Of a stretch of 64,000 nucleotides of DNA, positions 10,696 to 21,555 are shown one piece after another. Location of the stretch: assembly GCA_907165275.2 (NCBI GenBank), contig OU015652.1:14585001-14649000 (forward strand), read 5' to 3'. Position 1 is the first letter of the stretch. Every line of letters starts with the position of its first letter. The position numbers and the translations under genes are program-made. This DNA comes from Zygaena filipendulae. Taxonomy: Eukaryota; Arthropoda; Insecta; Lepidoptera; Zygaenidae. The notes beneath the pieces are model-generated. The model had not been told where the DNA came from. It made no database searches and was given only the letters and a program-made list of their open reading frames with translations.

Positions 10696-11018
10696 AATGG
10701 GCATGTTGACTAATTTTTATTTTTTAGCCCGTCTTGTAGATTAATAAAAATTTGGACACGTATTTTTTTTATTTTTTAAGTAATGAAAAAATAACGGACA
10801 TACATTAAGTCGAAATGTCGCATGACGTCACGCCGTGCTACAGTTTATAGCACGTTATGACGTCAAGAGTCCTCACTCCTAAACGTTAGTGCGTTTTATC
10901 AAAATAGTTTTTCAATACTTAGAAAAGGTAAAAAATACGTGACGTGTCTATTATTTTTTTATTATCTAACTGACGGACTAAATAGAATTTTAATTTTCAT
11001 ACCCCGCACTACCCTATT
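10696..11018 (+). mobile_element. CRE-bearing MITE, copy 1
   Basis: Left end AATGGGCATGTTGACTAATT, then a block close to TAGTCCGTCTTGTAGATTAA. Right end CTAACTGACGGACTAA...TTTCATACCCC...CCCTATT. The terminal parts are inversely related. Two perfect TGACGTCA palindromes lie at 10823-10830 and 10858-10865 around a CGTGCTATAAACTGTAGCACG-like centre that can pair with itself. Non-coding. Confidence 0.8.
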
Positions 11019-11295
11019 GTAAAAAAAAAAACAAAATTATAATATAATGATTCTTCATTTTTACTCTTGGTACAAAGTAATATTTTCTACCTGAGCTGCT
11101 CCACTCCTGGAGGAGACAGACGTATGAACTTTTAAGTCACGGAACCCTTAATTTTGTGAATAAAGTGTTCGAGAAGTTTAATGAACGCAATTTTTGTTCA
11201 CTGATCTATATAGATACTTATTGGCCGGCGAAAAGAAACTTTTTCTATTATTTGATTATTATACTAAGAATTCATAGCAGAACTCATCCAATACT

Positions 11296-11486
11296 TCTTA
11301 CTAATACATAAATGCGAAAGTAACTTTGTCTGTCCTACCTTTTCAAGATTTGACTACTCAACCGATCATCCCCAAGTTTTGCATCCACATTGTCAGGGAT
11401 ACAGAAAAAGACGTAGGGTACTTTTATCCTAGAATTCCCGCGGGAACTCCGAAATTAACGCAGGTGAAATCGCGGGGTACAGCTAG
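11296..11486 (+). mobile_element. non-autonomous Helitron (Lep1-like)
   Basis: It begins near TCTTACTAATACATAAATGCG and contains CAAGTTTTGCATCCACATTG, AGGGTACTTTTATCC, CCCGCGGGAACTCCGAAATT and GCAGGTGAAATCGCGG hairpin blocks. It ends GTACAGCTAG|T at 11486. Both Helitron ends are recognisable. Confidence 0.75.
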
Positions 11487-12181
11487 TCTACTATAATCCT
11501 GAATATGGAAGTTTGTGATTATTACCATCCCAGTCAGTAACAGCTGGTTGAATTTTATTGGATAAATTAATTAATTCCAGAAATTAACGTGGTGTAATAT
11601 AATTAAGGATTAGACGTAATTTTTCTAAAGTTTTGGTACAACCCTGAGTCGCGAATGCACGTCGACATTCGACTGTTATTGCGTACAACTCCCAACAATA
11701 CCTTCTTGTTGTAGTGCTTGGCTCTGCCGTGCTCTGACACTAGCTTTCTGGCGGCAGCTTCGTTTAAGCTCAAAATGAAAAGCGAGCTTATTACGAGAAT
11801 AATATCGTCGGGCTGTGAACGAAGTTTGTTAGTAAATTAAATTCGTTGAGTTAGTGTTTTTATTATTTATTTTGTATGCGATGCTCTTTTATTAAATAGA
11901 AAAGTGAGACGGAGTTGAGAAACTATGATTTGTTGATTTCTCAGGTAACAATAATAAAGTTGCGAAAGTTATGTAACTAAATTGAAATATAAATAATATT
12001 TAATTGATATAACAATATTATAATAACGTTTCTAGAGACTTTTAATATGGATCGGTTTAAAAAGCTTTTGTTGAGAATCATAATATTTTATTACAAAAGT
12101 CGGTTAAACAGAAAGAAAAACAGAAAGAAGCAATTCTGAATCTAAACTATAACTTAGTTATTTAGTGATTTTATAATTATA
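11487..12181. other. unassigned DNA with a GC-richer island
   Basis: No element ends were found. The stretch 11640-11830 is GC-richer than its surroundings (it contains GCACGTCGACATTCGACTG and CGTGCTCTGACACTAGC). It could be a unique sequence such as a non-coding exon, but no open frame longer than a few dozen codons supports that. Confidence 0.3.
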
Positions 12182-12430
12182 CTAGCTGTCCCGTACGGTT
12201 TCACCCGCGAAAATTTCGAAGTTCCCGCGGAATTGTTCCATATACAAATTTTGCAACGCCTTTTCATCCCCTTAGGGTTTAAATTTTCAAAAATCCTTTC
12301 ATAATGGATGCCTACACGTCATACAAAGAACATACCCTCCAAGTTTCAGATCTCTACGATCATGCGGTTTAGGCTGTGCGTTGATCCGTCAGTCATTCAG
12401 GACAAAGCATTTCATATGTGTAGATAAGTT
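12182..12430 (-). mobile_element. Helitron-like element, second subfamily
   Basis: Plus sense starts CTAGCTGTCCCGTACGGTTT. It shares the blocks CTTTTCATCCCC, CAAAAATCCTTTC, GGATGCCTACACGTCATAC and GTTTAGGCTGTGCGTTGATC with 5242-5475. It lies just upstream of a Lep1-like Helitron in the opposite orientation. Confidence 0.65.
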
Positions 12431-12481
12431 AGATATAGTGTATTGTGTAGTATAAGTGAGATAGGTATAGATAAGTTACCA

Positions 12482-12696
12482 TCCTACTAATATTATAAAT
12501 GTGAAAATGTGGATGTCTGGATGTTTAGATGTTTGGATGTTTGTTGCTCAATCACGCAAAAACTGCTGAACGGATTTGGATGAAATTTGGCATGCACGTT
12601 TTCAGGAGTACAGAGAAGGACGTAAGGTACTTTTTATCCCGGAATTCCCACGGGAACTCCGAAATTACCACGGTTGAAACCGCGGGGCACACCTAG
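12482..12696 (+). mobile_element. non-autonomous Helitron (Lep1-like), near full length
   Basis: The 5' end TCCTACTAATATTATAAATG follows an A, and the 3' end is CACCTAG|T after the hairpin CCGCGG-type region. The middle carries four GGATGTTT-type repeats, AACTGCTGAACGGATTTGGA, TGGCATGCACGTTTTCAGG and CCCACGGGAACTCCG. This is one of the best-preserved copies. It lacks any coding potential. Confidence 0.8.
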
Positions 12697-12739
12697 TAAT
12701 ATTATAATAACTTGAATCCCTATGGTAAATTTTTGTCAT

Positions 12740-12802
12740 CGTCGTCGTCATACATCGCCTGGGACCAATAAACTCCTTTTCTTTCTTTCTTTCTTTCTTT
12801 CA
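12740..12802 (+). repeat. LINE-type 3' end with (TTTC)n tail
   Basis: GGGACCAATAAACTCC precedes a perfect run of about five CTTT units. The same GGGACCAA...AACTCCTTTTC junction and (TTTC)n tail recurs at 17215-17321. A polyadenylation-like AATAAA followed by a tetranucleotide tail is typical of insect LINE 3' ends. Confidence 0.6.
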
Positions 12803-13839
12803 TCGTCGACTCCGTAAAAGTTATCATTCAAAGGCATTTTGCACCGTTACTGCGAGGGTCGTAATTTCAAGTGGACACCGCGGGCGCCAGCTATTATCGC
12901 ATTCCGTCGTAGAACTGGAACAATACATAACATAAATAGAAAATAGGCAACGTGCAGGAAATTCGGCAGCGCCCTCTGTCGGCAGTCATCAGCAGACGCG
13001 GCAGACTCATTATCTATATTCACGAGAGAATAAACAGGCCCTAATTTGCGCCGTTATTTGCTATAGGTACTTTACTCATCAAATACCTACTGTGGAGTAC
13101 TATTACCTACGGCAATATCTCTCCTATTCAGCATGAATGAAACGCAATTCCCTCGATATTTGCAGCGAGCTTTGGCTGGTGTACCTACCTACACATGTAA
13201 GTATATAATATCCATTCCATGATTGCGTCGACGTGGAAATTGCATTTCATGCATTAAATTGTAATATTTTGTAGGCAGATGCAGCTTTAACTAACCTTTA
13301 TGAGCTGTTTAATTCAAAATATATGGACGACCGAGCTTCGCTCGTAGCGCCATCTGTTGTTAAGTAGAAAGGCAGTACCAAACAAATTTTTCATTGCCTA
13401 AAAAAATGAACAAAATTCCGTTTTCTAAAAAAGAAACCTAGCTAGGTCGATTAATCGCCCCCGAAACCCCCTGCATACTAAACATGAAAATCGTTGAAAT
13501 CGTTGAAAACATATTATAATATCTACCTATTACCTATTTATACAAGAATAGCTCGTTCAAAGGTAGTCTAGACTCTAGATAGATAGATTTCCTCTAACAT
13601 AAAACTGAAGCAATCTTCAATTTTTAAGGTGAAGCGTGTCGCTGTCGTGAATGTGACAGTGCTGAAACCTAATTTGTGTTTTATTTAATTTATTGGCATG
13701 ATATTGGCACGTTCCACGTTATCGGCATGATTGGTTATCAAGTATTATAATATAGAGCAGTAGGTACAGACAAATCGACATTTCGTTTTACGCAATCACT
13801 GCCTAATCGTACGTACAAAGTAAAAAGCAATAGATGCCC
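12803..13839. other. unassigned DNA
   Basis: No gene is recognised. GC-richer patches occur at 12870-13010. The segment near 13322-13375 (GACGACCGAGCTTCGCTCG, then GCGCCATCTGTTG) resembles a short repeat often seen in lepidopteran genomes, but its ends were not resolved here. Confidence 0.3.
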
Positions 13840-14156
13840 AATAGGGATGTTGACAACCTTTGAAAATCAAAATTTTAATTAGTCCGTCTTTTAGAAAGTT
13901 AAAAATCATTAGACACGTATTTTTTTATATTTCAAATAAATGAGAATACACAGAGATAAAGCGCATCAAAGTTGAGGGTGGGGGCTCGTGACGTCACTTA
14001 CCGCTACAAACCGCCATACAAACTGCCCTAGTTAGTGACGTCAAGCGAAATTTCAACTCAATGTATCGGTGTTATTTTTTGATTACGTAAAAAATACGTG
14101 TCCAATATTTTTTAATCTACAAGTCGGACTAAAAAAAAAATTAGTCAAACCTAATA
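13840..14156 (-). mobile_element. CRE-bearing MITE, copy 2
   Basis: Inverse orientation to copy 1. It starts AATAGGGATGTTGACAACC, then TGAAAATCAAAATTTTAATT and AGTCCGTC, and ends TACAAGTCGGACTAA...TTAGTCAAACC. It has two perfect TGACGTCA sites at 13989-13996 and 14036-14043, separated by CCGCTACAAACCGCC. It is among the better-preserved copies. Confidence 0.8.
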
Positions 14157-14433
14157 AGAGAAGTCTATCCAATAACGAACTAAATTGAAAGTAAGTTACA
14201 TATCCATGGAGTATTCGGCCATGAATCGACTGCGTTTAAACATTCCTCTGGTGTTTTTGAAAGTGTCAGGACCAGGCTCCTAGCGTGGGAGATTGGACTA
14301 ATCGAGTTGCAAAGAAGTTGTAACAATTTGTTGTTACAGCATACGCGCCATGATGGAAATTCAAAAATTCCGTCGTTATAGAGAAAAGTTTCGATGTTAC
14401 GGTCATTTGGAAATGATGGATGATGATCGAGTC

Positions 14434-14609
14434 TTGTTACCCCTTGGCCACAGTCTCGACGGCGGCGGTGGCGGCAAAAAAAAATAGTACACAACATACG
14501 AAGTTGGCCACAGCTATCAGCGGCACGAGCTGTGGCCAACTTGTTATGTTGTCTACCGTTTGTTTTTGCCGCTGCCGCCACCGCCGCCACCGAGACTGTG
14601 GCGCCGCCC
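14434..14609 (-). mobile_element. 176-bp GC-rich foldback element, copy 2
   Basis: Same length and same ends as 2132-2307 but inverted: TTGTTACCCCTTGGCCACAG at the left, GACTGTGGCGCCGCCC at the right. The internal arms GGCGGCGGTGGCGGC and GCCGCTGCCGCCACCGCC pair, and the tip is CCACAGCT/AGCTGTGG. An (AGA)n microsatellite lies just outside at 14620-14641. Confidence 0.8.
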
Positions 14610-14619
14610 TACGGTTATA

Positions 14620-14641
14620 AGAAGAAGAAGAAGAAGAAGAA
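14620..14641. repeat. (AGA)n microsatellite
   Basis: About seven AGA units directly flanking the foldback element's right end. Confidence 0.9.
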
Positions 14642-14879
14642 AATACATTGCACAACACACAACACACAAGAAAAAGAAACAAATATCAACAGTGCCTAAT
14701 CTAAAGAGACATAGATAATGTCTCGTTATACATGGTCTAATTTTAGACGGAGGAGATCTTCAAGCCCTCGATAGTTTGTGCTTACATGTTTGTAACTATA
14801 CTAATCTTATAATGAGAAAATATTCGATGTTGTGCATGTTTGTAATGATTAAACGCAAAAACTACTGAATTGATTTTAA

Positions 14880-15524
14880 AATAATATAATAATAATAATA
14901 ATAAAATTTTTTATTGGAATAAAAGCAATATGTACAAAAATGGTTTGGAACGTTAATACCTGCTTTAGTGTAAAACTGTGTTGCAGATATTAACGCTCTC
15001 CCTCGTAATTATTATACAAAGATATTATAACTTATTTTAAGTATTTGCACTTAATTAATTTAAGTATTTATTACCATGCTATACAAGGTGATTGCCAGAA
15101 ATAACAATAACAATAAAATCTATGCGCGATTACAACAGTCCAAACCTAAAACTTAAGTACTTATGAATCCAAGGCAAACAAAACAGGTAGAAAACGTTAA
15201 GTCCTCAACACCCGGCAGTGACAAAAAATGTAATTAGTTATAAACATGATTTTGAAGTAAAATGGTTATCAATATACATATAGAGCTGTAATACCTACGA
15301 TATAGTATGTAATATGGCTTATACCTTCAAGAGGTTCTCCGTCTCTAAATAGGAGAGAGAACCAAGCCATTTAGAAAGCTTACTTTTTAGCTCTCGCATT
15401 GTGAGGGGATATATTAATAGAACCCTATTTACTCTATTGTAAATTAAGGGACCCAGAAAGCAAAAGTGTCTAGCAGCAAAAGCCGTCTTGATTCTAAATG
15501 GCGTACAAACTAGATCAGATCGAC
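14880..15524 (-). mobile_element. LINE 3' fragment with (TAA)n-type tail
   Basis: On the minus strand a coding remnant (15319-15524) is followed by about 420 bp of 3' UTR and a run of AAT/ATT units at about 14883-14903. The upstream limit coincides with a Helitron starting near 15525. It differs in sequence from the LINEs at 8.7 kb and 60.7 kb. Confidence 0.7.
15319..15524 (-). pseudogene. LINE ORF2 C-terminus
   Basis: A continuous minus-strand frame of about 67 codons ends at a TAA (15321-15319). Readable blocks are CTPFRIKTAFAARHFCFLGP, then LIYNRVN and LTMRELKSKLSKWL, closing with LSYLETENLLKV. The pattern of a conserved aromatic-Gly-Pro stretch followed by a short amphipathic helix near the stop is that of the C-terminus of CR1/Jockey-type ORF2 proteins. 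No catalytic part remains. The family call is by motif pattern only. Confidence 0.7.
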
Positions 15525-15884
15525 GATATAGTTTCGGAGTTCCCGTGGGAATTCTGGGATGAAAAGTAACCTATGTCTTTCTCCGCACCCCTAAAAACGT
15601 GTATGGAAAATATCGTGGTGATCGGTTGAGTCGTTTAGACGTTAAAGTGGAACAAACAAAATCACTTTCGCATTTATAATATTAATAATTTACCGCCGCG
15701 TTAATTTCAGGGTTCCCGCGGGAATTCCGAGATAAAAGTACCCTATGTGTAAATCTGATGTACAAGCTATATTATTGTAAAGTTTCATTTAATCCCATCC
15801 AGTAGTTTTTGTGTGAAAGAGTAACAAACATCCATCCATCCATACATTCTTACAAACTTTCGCGTTTATACTATTAGTAGGATT
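15525..15884 (-). repeat. two adjacent Helitron relics (Lep1-like)
   Basis: The first (about 15525-15690) has TTTCGGAGTTCCCGTGGG, CACTTTCGCATTTATAATAT and lacks the terminal hairpin. The second (about 15691-15884) has CGCGTTAATTTCAGGG, CCCGCGGGAATTCCG, a (CATC)n stretch and TTCGCGTTTATACTATTAGT, then AGGA, the rc of the TCCTA...start. Both read on the minus strand. Only the 5' end of the second is well preserved. Confidence 0.7.
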
Positions 15885-16745
15885 AGTAGTATTGTATCGA
15901 TACTAAGTAATAAATAAGTTTTTGATTTTGATTTCGATACCTATATAAATAAGAGATGTAACTAAAAAAACTTAGAATTTCACTTTGTTAAATAATAATC
16001 AGCTTTTGACGTTGTTTCAGCACCTAGCAACCTCTACACCAGAAAAATATGAATCACTTACCGCAGGCATTTCGCCCTGTTATTATTACGTTATGAAGGC
16101 AATATAATTTTTTTACTCGCTTTCTAATGCGGCGTCCATGGTGAAAAAAGCGAATTTTATGGGTCAAAGTACCCATATTTTTTATGATGCAACATAAAAA
16201 GGGTTCTGTTTCCACGCAAAATACACAAAATCATTATTTTCATGCCTAGCAACTAGTAATTTCATTGGTAACGAAGTTAAATAAAAAATAATATTCTGTT
16301 ATAAAAATCGTAAAACAGTCTCAATTCGAAATAAAAAAATATTTAGGTATACCATCAGAACGGTATAAAAAGTGAGGGGAAGTGATAACAAATAATGAGA
16401 AAAGGGACACATTAAGAAGGAAAAAGAATACAGATGCATTAGAAATGTATCTACCTACTAATGCAAAATGCTGAAAATCTCTTGGACTGAGCACCGCACC
16501 AATATAGTATATATTTACAAAAAAAAAATTGCAAAGCGTCTGTGTATAGCGTGTCCAAACTTTGTTTGAGTTAACAGAAAATATCCCACTTCTGATATCA
16601 AGCTGTTACTATCACTACCGCAGCGCAACTCCAGCTGTCACTCTCAATTCTCCTCTCTCCCTTTAACTCCCTGCAAAGGCGCATCACTATCGTTAGGTTC
16701 TTAGGTAGTACCTATTCGCAGTGCGCCATGTCAATAGGTCACGTG
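15885..16745. other. unassigned AT-rich DNA
   Basis: No element termini or coding region were recognised. A GC-richer patch lies at 16600-16690. The A-run at 16519-16528 is too short to define a retroposon tail. Confidence 0.3.
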
Positions 16746-16957
16746 TGTTAACCCACACCGGAGAAATTTTGAGTAAATCGTGCTTTAAAATTATTGCGCC
16801 ATTTTGTGTCAACATTTTTTTATGTTCAATATTTATTTACATATTTAAACAATGTAATAAGGTAAACACATAATTAAAAAACGTTCTCTATTTGAATCGC
16901 TTTGAATCATTAACTTAATTTTGTAGGTTAACATGTTATTGCTTATCTGCGTCCATT
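16746..16957 (+). repeat. ~220-bp interspersed repeat family (copy B of 3)
   Basis: Same orientation as 801-1015, with the same ordered blocks: GTTAACCCACACCGGAG, CAATGTAATAAGG, GTTAACATGTTATTGCTTAT and CTGCGTCCAT at the end. The left terminal inverted repeat seen in copy C is missing. Confidence 0.75.
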
Positions 16958-17214
16958 TGATCGACTATGCTTTCCAATCTTTAGATAGGTTTCATATTTA
17001 TTACCTACTCTTTTCCAAGGTTTCACACGCGTTTAAGTAAAACATAAGGGAATTTCGTAAACGCGTATATAACCGACAGCATCAGCTAGTTAAGAAATCA
17101 AGTTTATGAATGCACATAATATGCTTCACTGCTTCATTATTTTCTGCCCCACAGACATAGTAAATAGCATTTGTGCTGAGACAATGACCGGTTGGCCCCC
17201 ACACAGCACACCCT

Positions 17215-17321
17215 TCCATCTCCTTCACAATATTTGTTAAAGTTGATATTTCTTCTCTCTTATTTTGTACCTTTTAAATGGGGACCAAAACTCCTTTTCT
17301 TTCTTTCTTTCTTTCTTTCTA
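17215..17321 (+). repeat. LINE-type 3' end with (TTTC)n tail
   Basis: GGGGACCAAAACTCCTTTTC runs into about five TTTC units. It shares the junction with 12740-12802. Upstream sequence (TCCTTCACAATATTTG) is AT-rich and non-coding, as expected of a 3' UTR. Confidence 0.55.
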
Positions 17322-17706
17322 CATACCAAAATAATAGCCAAACCTAACATATTGATGTGACAACGTGCTTATAATACTAATTAATTGTTGATCTCATAAT
17401 ATTCATCCAGCGTCGCCATCTATTCTCTTAAGAAAGTTGACATAATAATAAAATAAGGCTGTGCACACAGACATAAGGGCACGATTCCCGCACGATGACG
17501 CGACGTTCCGTGTTTTATCGCCTCAATCGTGTTTATGGGTGGCGTTATAAGAATGTGCCATAAACAAGTGATGTGGCCACACTGCACGCATGCTCACAGC
17601 AGAGGAAAACCATTATGGTAGAAGACTAACAAAAGACAAACCGTTTTATATGCATATCCTATCCTTCAGACCTGACTCTCTACAACCTTAATTACTTTTA
17701 GACCTT

Positions 17707-17933
17707 GGCCCTTATTCACGTTGACCAACAACATTCCTAGCCCATAACACGCGTCCCAAAAACGCAATCTCAAACGTTCTAGATATCAAAATATTAGAAA
17801 TTATTATTCTTTATCCCATAAGAAATGTAAATGCATTTTTTTGGAGGTTAACTTCTTTGATTACGAGGAAAAGACAATTTTTGTGGCACGTTACCTTAAC
17901 GCGCCATGTTATGGTCATAGTGAATAAGGGCCC
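17707..17933. mobile_element. MITE with ~20-bp terminal inverted repeats
   Basis: The left terminus GGCCCTTATTCACGTTGACC and the right terminus GGTCATAGTGAATAAGGGCC are reverse complements apart from a few mismatches. The interior is AT-rich and non-coding. Related ends occur at 19182 (TGTATTCACTATGACC) and 50106 (GGGCTCTTATTCACTATGAC), so this is a family. I could not fix a target-site duplication. Confidence 0.75.
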
Positions 17934-18387
17934 TGACGCTTTTTGCCAACGCGGTTTGTCACTCTGAAATTGTAACCATACTTTTTACCATAAGCATAAC
18001 GCGATAACACTGGATGTATTTACGACACTATTATGGGTAACCCACAATGCTTGAGAGCTTGTTTAGTAATTGATTAGAAAACCAAAAAAAAAACCGTTTT
18101 CGTAAAATACTAATTACGTAAACCAATTAATTACCAACGGATCCAACGCAGATACCGACTATCGAAAAATCGTGTGCAATTTTGCAAATTTGACGGTTAT
18201 TTTTAACCAGTTTCGTGTAACGTTCAAAATAGCGTCCTAATCTTGGAACAGATAGAAGGGGCGTCGATTCAATTCGATTTGAAAACAGATGACCAGTGTC
18301 GTCGGCTGATTTTCACACCCAAAAATGTTTTACTGTTTTCAAAATTGACTGGGTCAGCAAAGAAAGTTTTGCGAATTTATACGTATA

Positions 18388-18573
18388 CTAGCTGTCCCTC
18401 GCGATTTCATCCGCGGTAATTTCGGAGTTCCCGCGGGAATTCCGGGATAAAAACTATCCTATCTTTTAAATTGATCCATATTATAAATGGTTACAAAATT
18501 TTATCAAAATCCGTTCAGTAGTTTCGGAGTCCATCGCGGACAAGCAACGTGACACGTGATTTATATATATTAG
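18388..18573 (-). mobile_element. non-autonomous Helitron (first of a tandem pair)
   Basis: Plus sense begins CTAGCTGTCCCTCGCG and closes with GTGACACGTGATTTATATAT. It belongs to the same subfamily as 1209-1486 and 6661-6881. Its 5' end directly abuts the next Helitron's CTAG end, giving a head-to-tail tandem, which is common for Helitrons. Confidence 0.8.
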
Positions 18574-18574
18574 A

Positions 18575-18775
18575 CTAGCTGTGCCCCGCGGTTTCACCCG
18601 CGGTAATTTCAGAGTTCCCGTGGGAATTCCGGGTTGAAAAGTACCTTATGTCCTTCTCTGTACCCTTGACAACGTGCATGCCAAATTTCATCCAAATTCG
18701 TTCAGCCGTTTTTGCGTGATTGAGTAACAAACATCCAAACATCCACACTTTCACATTTATAATATTAGTAGGATT
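18575..18775 (-). mobile_element. non-autonomous Helitron (second of a tandem pair)
   Basis: Plus sense begins CTAGCTGTGCCCCGCGG, carries the core CGGTAATTTCAGAGTTCCCG and ends with CACATTTATAATATTAGTAG plus GA. It is near full length and closely similar to 35656-35885 and 12482-12696. Confidence 0.8.
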
Positions 18776-19181
18776 ACGCAGTACAGCTGCTCCCTGCAGT
18801 TTCACTGGCGCTAATTTCGGCGTTCCCTTGGCAATAAGCAGTTACTGGTTCCATGGTACCAGCACCGGGTAGTTTCAAGCTTGTTCATTTATATTGTCGG
18901 AATAAAAAACCACCATACAAAAAGAGGACAACTCCTTTAACGAGCGACCAGTTTGCATTGTTCACAGAACAAATCGCCATATCGGGACTTGTACAAAGCG
19001 GGAACATAACGCAATCACAAGCCACATTATTCTTTGTCGCGTTCCGCTGCCACTGTCACTAACAGGACGCAACTTTTATAAGAACATCGCATTTTTCATT
19101 CTTTAATTTAATCTTGTTGAATTCAATATCCGGTACCTTCAGTTCTAGTTTAGACTCTAAAGTACCTACCCAAAGAGTTGC
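18776..19181. other. Helitron scrap followed by unassigned DNA
   Basis: 18776-18840 contains a decayed Helitron 3' region (GCAGTTTCACTGGCGCTAAT). From 18853 a 69-codon frame is open, with a basic NKKPPYKKR stretch, but it resembles no family I know, and no splice or promoter context supports it. Confidence 0.3.
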
Positions 19182-19265
19182 GCCTGTATTCACTATGACC
19201 GTGACAAAATTAATTTTACTTTGTGCTCAAAGAAGTTTCACTTCATAAAATAGTACCTCTCTAAC
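19182..19265 (+). repeat. relic of the TATTCACTATGACC MITE family
   Basis: It begins CCTGTATTCACTATGACCGT, matching one terminal repeat of the 17707-17933 and 50106-50515 elements. The opposite end is missing. Confidence 0.5.
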
Positions 19266-19284
19266 GGTATAATAGTAAATTAGC

Positions 19285-19606
19285 TTGCTTGTATAGGGTT
19301 CCGTACCCAAAGGGTAAAACGGGACCCTATTACTAAGACTTTGCTGCCCGTCCGTCTATCCGTCTGTAGGTACGTCGGTCACCAGGCTGTATCTCATGAA
19401 CCGTGATAGTTAGATAGATAAAATTTTCACAGATGATATATTTTAACGATGACGATGACGATGATGTAAAAAACAGAATGAAATATATATTTAAGGGGGT
19501 TTCCTTACAACAAACATTTACAACAAACTTTTTTGGCTCGTTTTTGCTTGATATTGATAACGGCAATAGGTAGACGCGCAAGTCTGACTCGCACTTGGCT
19601 GGTTAA
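19285..19606 (+). repeat. lepidopteran dispersed repeat, GGGTTCCGTACCCAAAGGGT type
   Basis: It opens with TATAGGGTTCCGTACCCAAA, then ACGGGACCCTATTACTAAGA, a (GTCC)-rich stretch, ATCTCATGAACCGTGATAG and a GACGATGAC run. It closes with GTCTGACTCGCACTTGGCTG. This block order is one I know as a very common dispersed repeat of moths and butterflies. The transposition mechanism is not evident from this copy. Confidence 0.65.
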
Positions 19607-21200
19607 ACTATTTCAGATTATGTTCGTTTTTTGTTTTTCATCGCACACACAAGTAGCCGTCATATTACTATCGCATGCTGCCATAATACGTTTTCACTTT
19701 TTTGGCTAATTTAATTAGTCAAGCGCCATAGCGTTAGGAAAGTTTTAAAAAGCTAGAGTTTTGCACAATATTTCCAGCATATCTTTGGCTGTGGAGTTAA
19801 GAATTTAATCAACGCCGCAGTTCTTAGCGCAGAAGTAAAGTTTTGCGGAGTAAAAAGGCAACATTACTGCGCGAGCAGTCAGCTGGCATGGCTACTTTAC
19901 ACCGAACGAACCGCCTGTCACACCAAAGACAAACGTGATAAATAAACTTTTAAACATAAATCTGTTTATTTTAGCAGCAAAATTTAAATTTAACGGCGCA
20001 TACGTATATGACATCTAATGTTTTAAATAAGCTAGTTAGCTAAGTTTAATAAATTAGAATAGGGTATCCACTACGTACATTATAATAAAAAAAAAATTAA
20101 TCTGACGAAAAATTGTGGCTGAACAAAGAAAAAAAAGATATCTTGTTAAATTAAGCATATTCCCCTTTTTCAAATTAAAAAAATTACCAACACAAGTTAC
20201 AAAGTTTTTTTACAGGATGGTAACTAGGTATAATATATTTTGGTGCGGCAAAAAGGAAATGGTATGTTACGGTACGGTGTCATAGAATGCCAATGCAGAT
20301 GGTAATAAAAAACTTAACGAATGTTCTACAACTCTATGTTAAGTGAATTAAGGTCGGATTTCTATTAGCCTCGTTGTGCGTTTGCTTTTTACGAGCAACT
20401 ACTGGAACGAAAGCTCGCTTTTAACTCAGTTGCGTGCTGTTGCCGGGATTCAGAATGCCGGTTTTTATATTATATGAACACAAAACAAAATATGACAGTT
20501 TCTATAAAGCACAGAAAAATAAAAAAACTAGTTTATTGAAGTTTAGACGACTAATTAAATTGTTGTTTTTTGAAATAAAAAGTTCATAAGTGGATTTCCT
20601 TTACACAGATTCTGTTATGACTATCTGCAGCTTTTTTAATTAACTCTTGGTCCTTAGTTTTTTTAAAATATTTTTTTAAAGCTTTCAGCCAGAGTAAAAA
20701 AAGCAATAAAAGAATACAGCTATCAGGTTTTTTTTAGAGTGTTATAATTGATGCTCTTGATTAACTATTTTTAAGAAAAAAAAATAATAAATGTAATTTA
20801 TTTACCTACATTACAAGTTACCCAAATAAAGTTCTTTCTACTGTTTTTACATAAATATAAAAACTCAAACAAAACAACAGTATTTAAAACTTGTTCTTTT
20901 TTATCTCAATTAACAATTTAGGTACAAAAATTAATTGATTAAAGTAAAATTAATGGCTCAATACAATAGAACAGATCCTTTTCGCAAGATTGTTCTTGAA
21001 ATTATTATCCTTTGAACAAGCTTCACAAAAAGCACTCAATAAATTTGAATGAAGCCGGACAGGTATGAGTAGCTTATAGCACCCTTAGTGTACACGCAGA
21101 GAAATCAATCAGACCGAAGAGGTTGCCGGAAGGATATGTTGGCGACACAATAGCAGTGACCAGCACTGCAGGCACAGTGACCGACCCTGCGCGGTGTCAA
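19607..21200. other. unassigned AT-rich DNA
   Basis: About 1.6 kb with no recognised element or gene. GC-richer stretches occur at 19800-19925, 20345-20460 and 21060-21200. Translations in all frames are short and low in information. This is a candidate for unique, host-derived non-coding DNA. Confidence 0.35.
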
Positions 21201-21349
21201 TTTTTTTTTTTTTTTATAATAATCCACATCACAACACACAGATCTACTTGATCCCACAGTAAGCTATTATTAGCTTGTGTCGTGGAAACCAAGCAAACGT
21301 GGTATATACTACATAGAATTACATATATATTATACTATAGATATATAAA
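21201..21349 (-). repeat. 5'-truncated SINE copy
   Basis: It shares the body blocks AGATCTACTTGATCCCACA, GCTTGTGTCGTGGAAACCAA and GCAAACGTGGTATATACTAC with the full SINE at 21822-22100, in the same orientation, but stops before the tRNA-like head. A 15-nt poly-T at 21201-21215 (poly-A on the element strand) marks the 3' tail. Confidence 0.8.
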
Positions 21350-21399
21350 TCAATAATGTGTTTTAAACAACAGAAGAGTTTACTGACCTAATATGATGC

Positions 21400-21555
21400 C
21401 CGGCCGATCTTCGATGGGGAACTACCGGTGGGAAACTTTACCGAACCAGCCCATATTTTCTCTCAGTGTAGTGGTTAGAAAGCCAGGTATTGCAGGTTCG
21501 ATCCTCGCATTAGGATATTAAACAAATAAGCATTTGTACCTAAGTCTGGGTATTT
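21400..21555 (+). mobile_element. tRNA-headed SINE (second type)
   Basis: A box-like TGTAGTGGTTAG at 21467-21478 and B box GGTTCGATCCT at 21495-21505 sit at a spacing (about 28 nt start to start) near that of tRNA internal promoters. The surrounding cloverleaf is not convincing, so I call a tRNA-derived SINE head rather than a tRNA. A (TATT)n tract follows at about 21554-21578 and may be its tail. Confidence 0.6.

Noticed and set aside
14180..14682. Ala/Arg-rich open frames over the foldback elements (also at 1915-2372)
   Set aside because: They come from the GGC/GCG-rich hairpin arms and occur on both strands; no coding support.
17150..17230. Host exon near GACCGGTTGGCCCCCACACAG
   Set aside because: Short GC-rich patch with no open frame or splice pair; it leads into a LINE-type tail.
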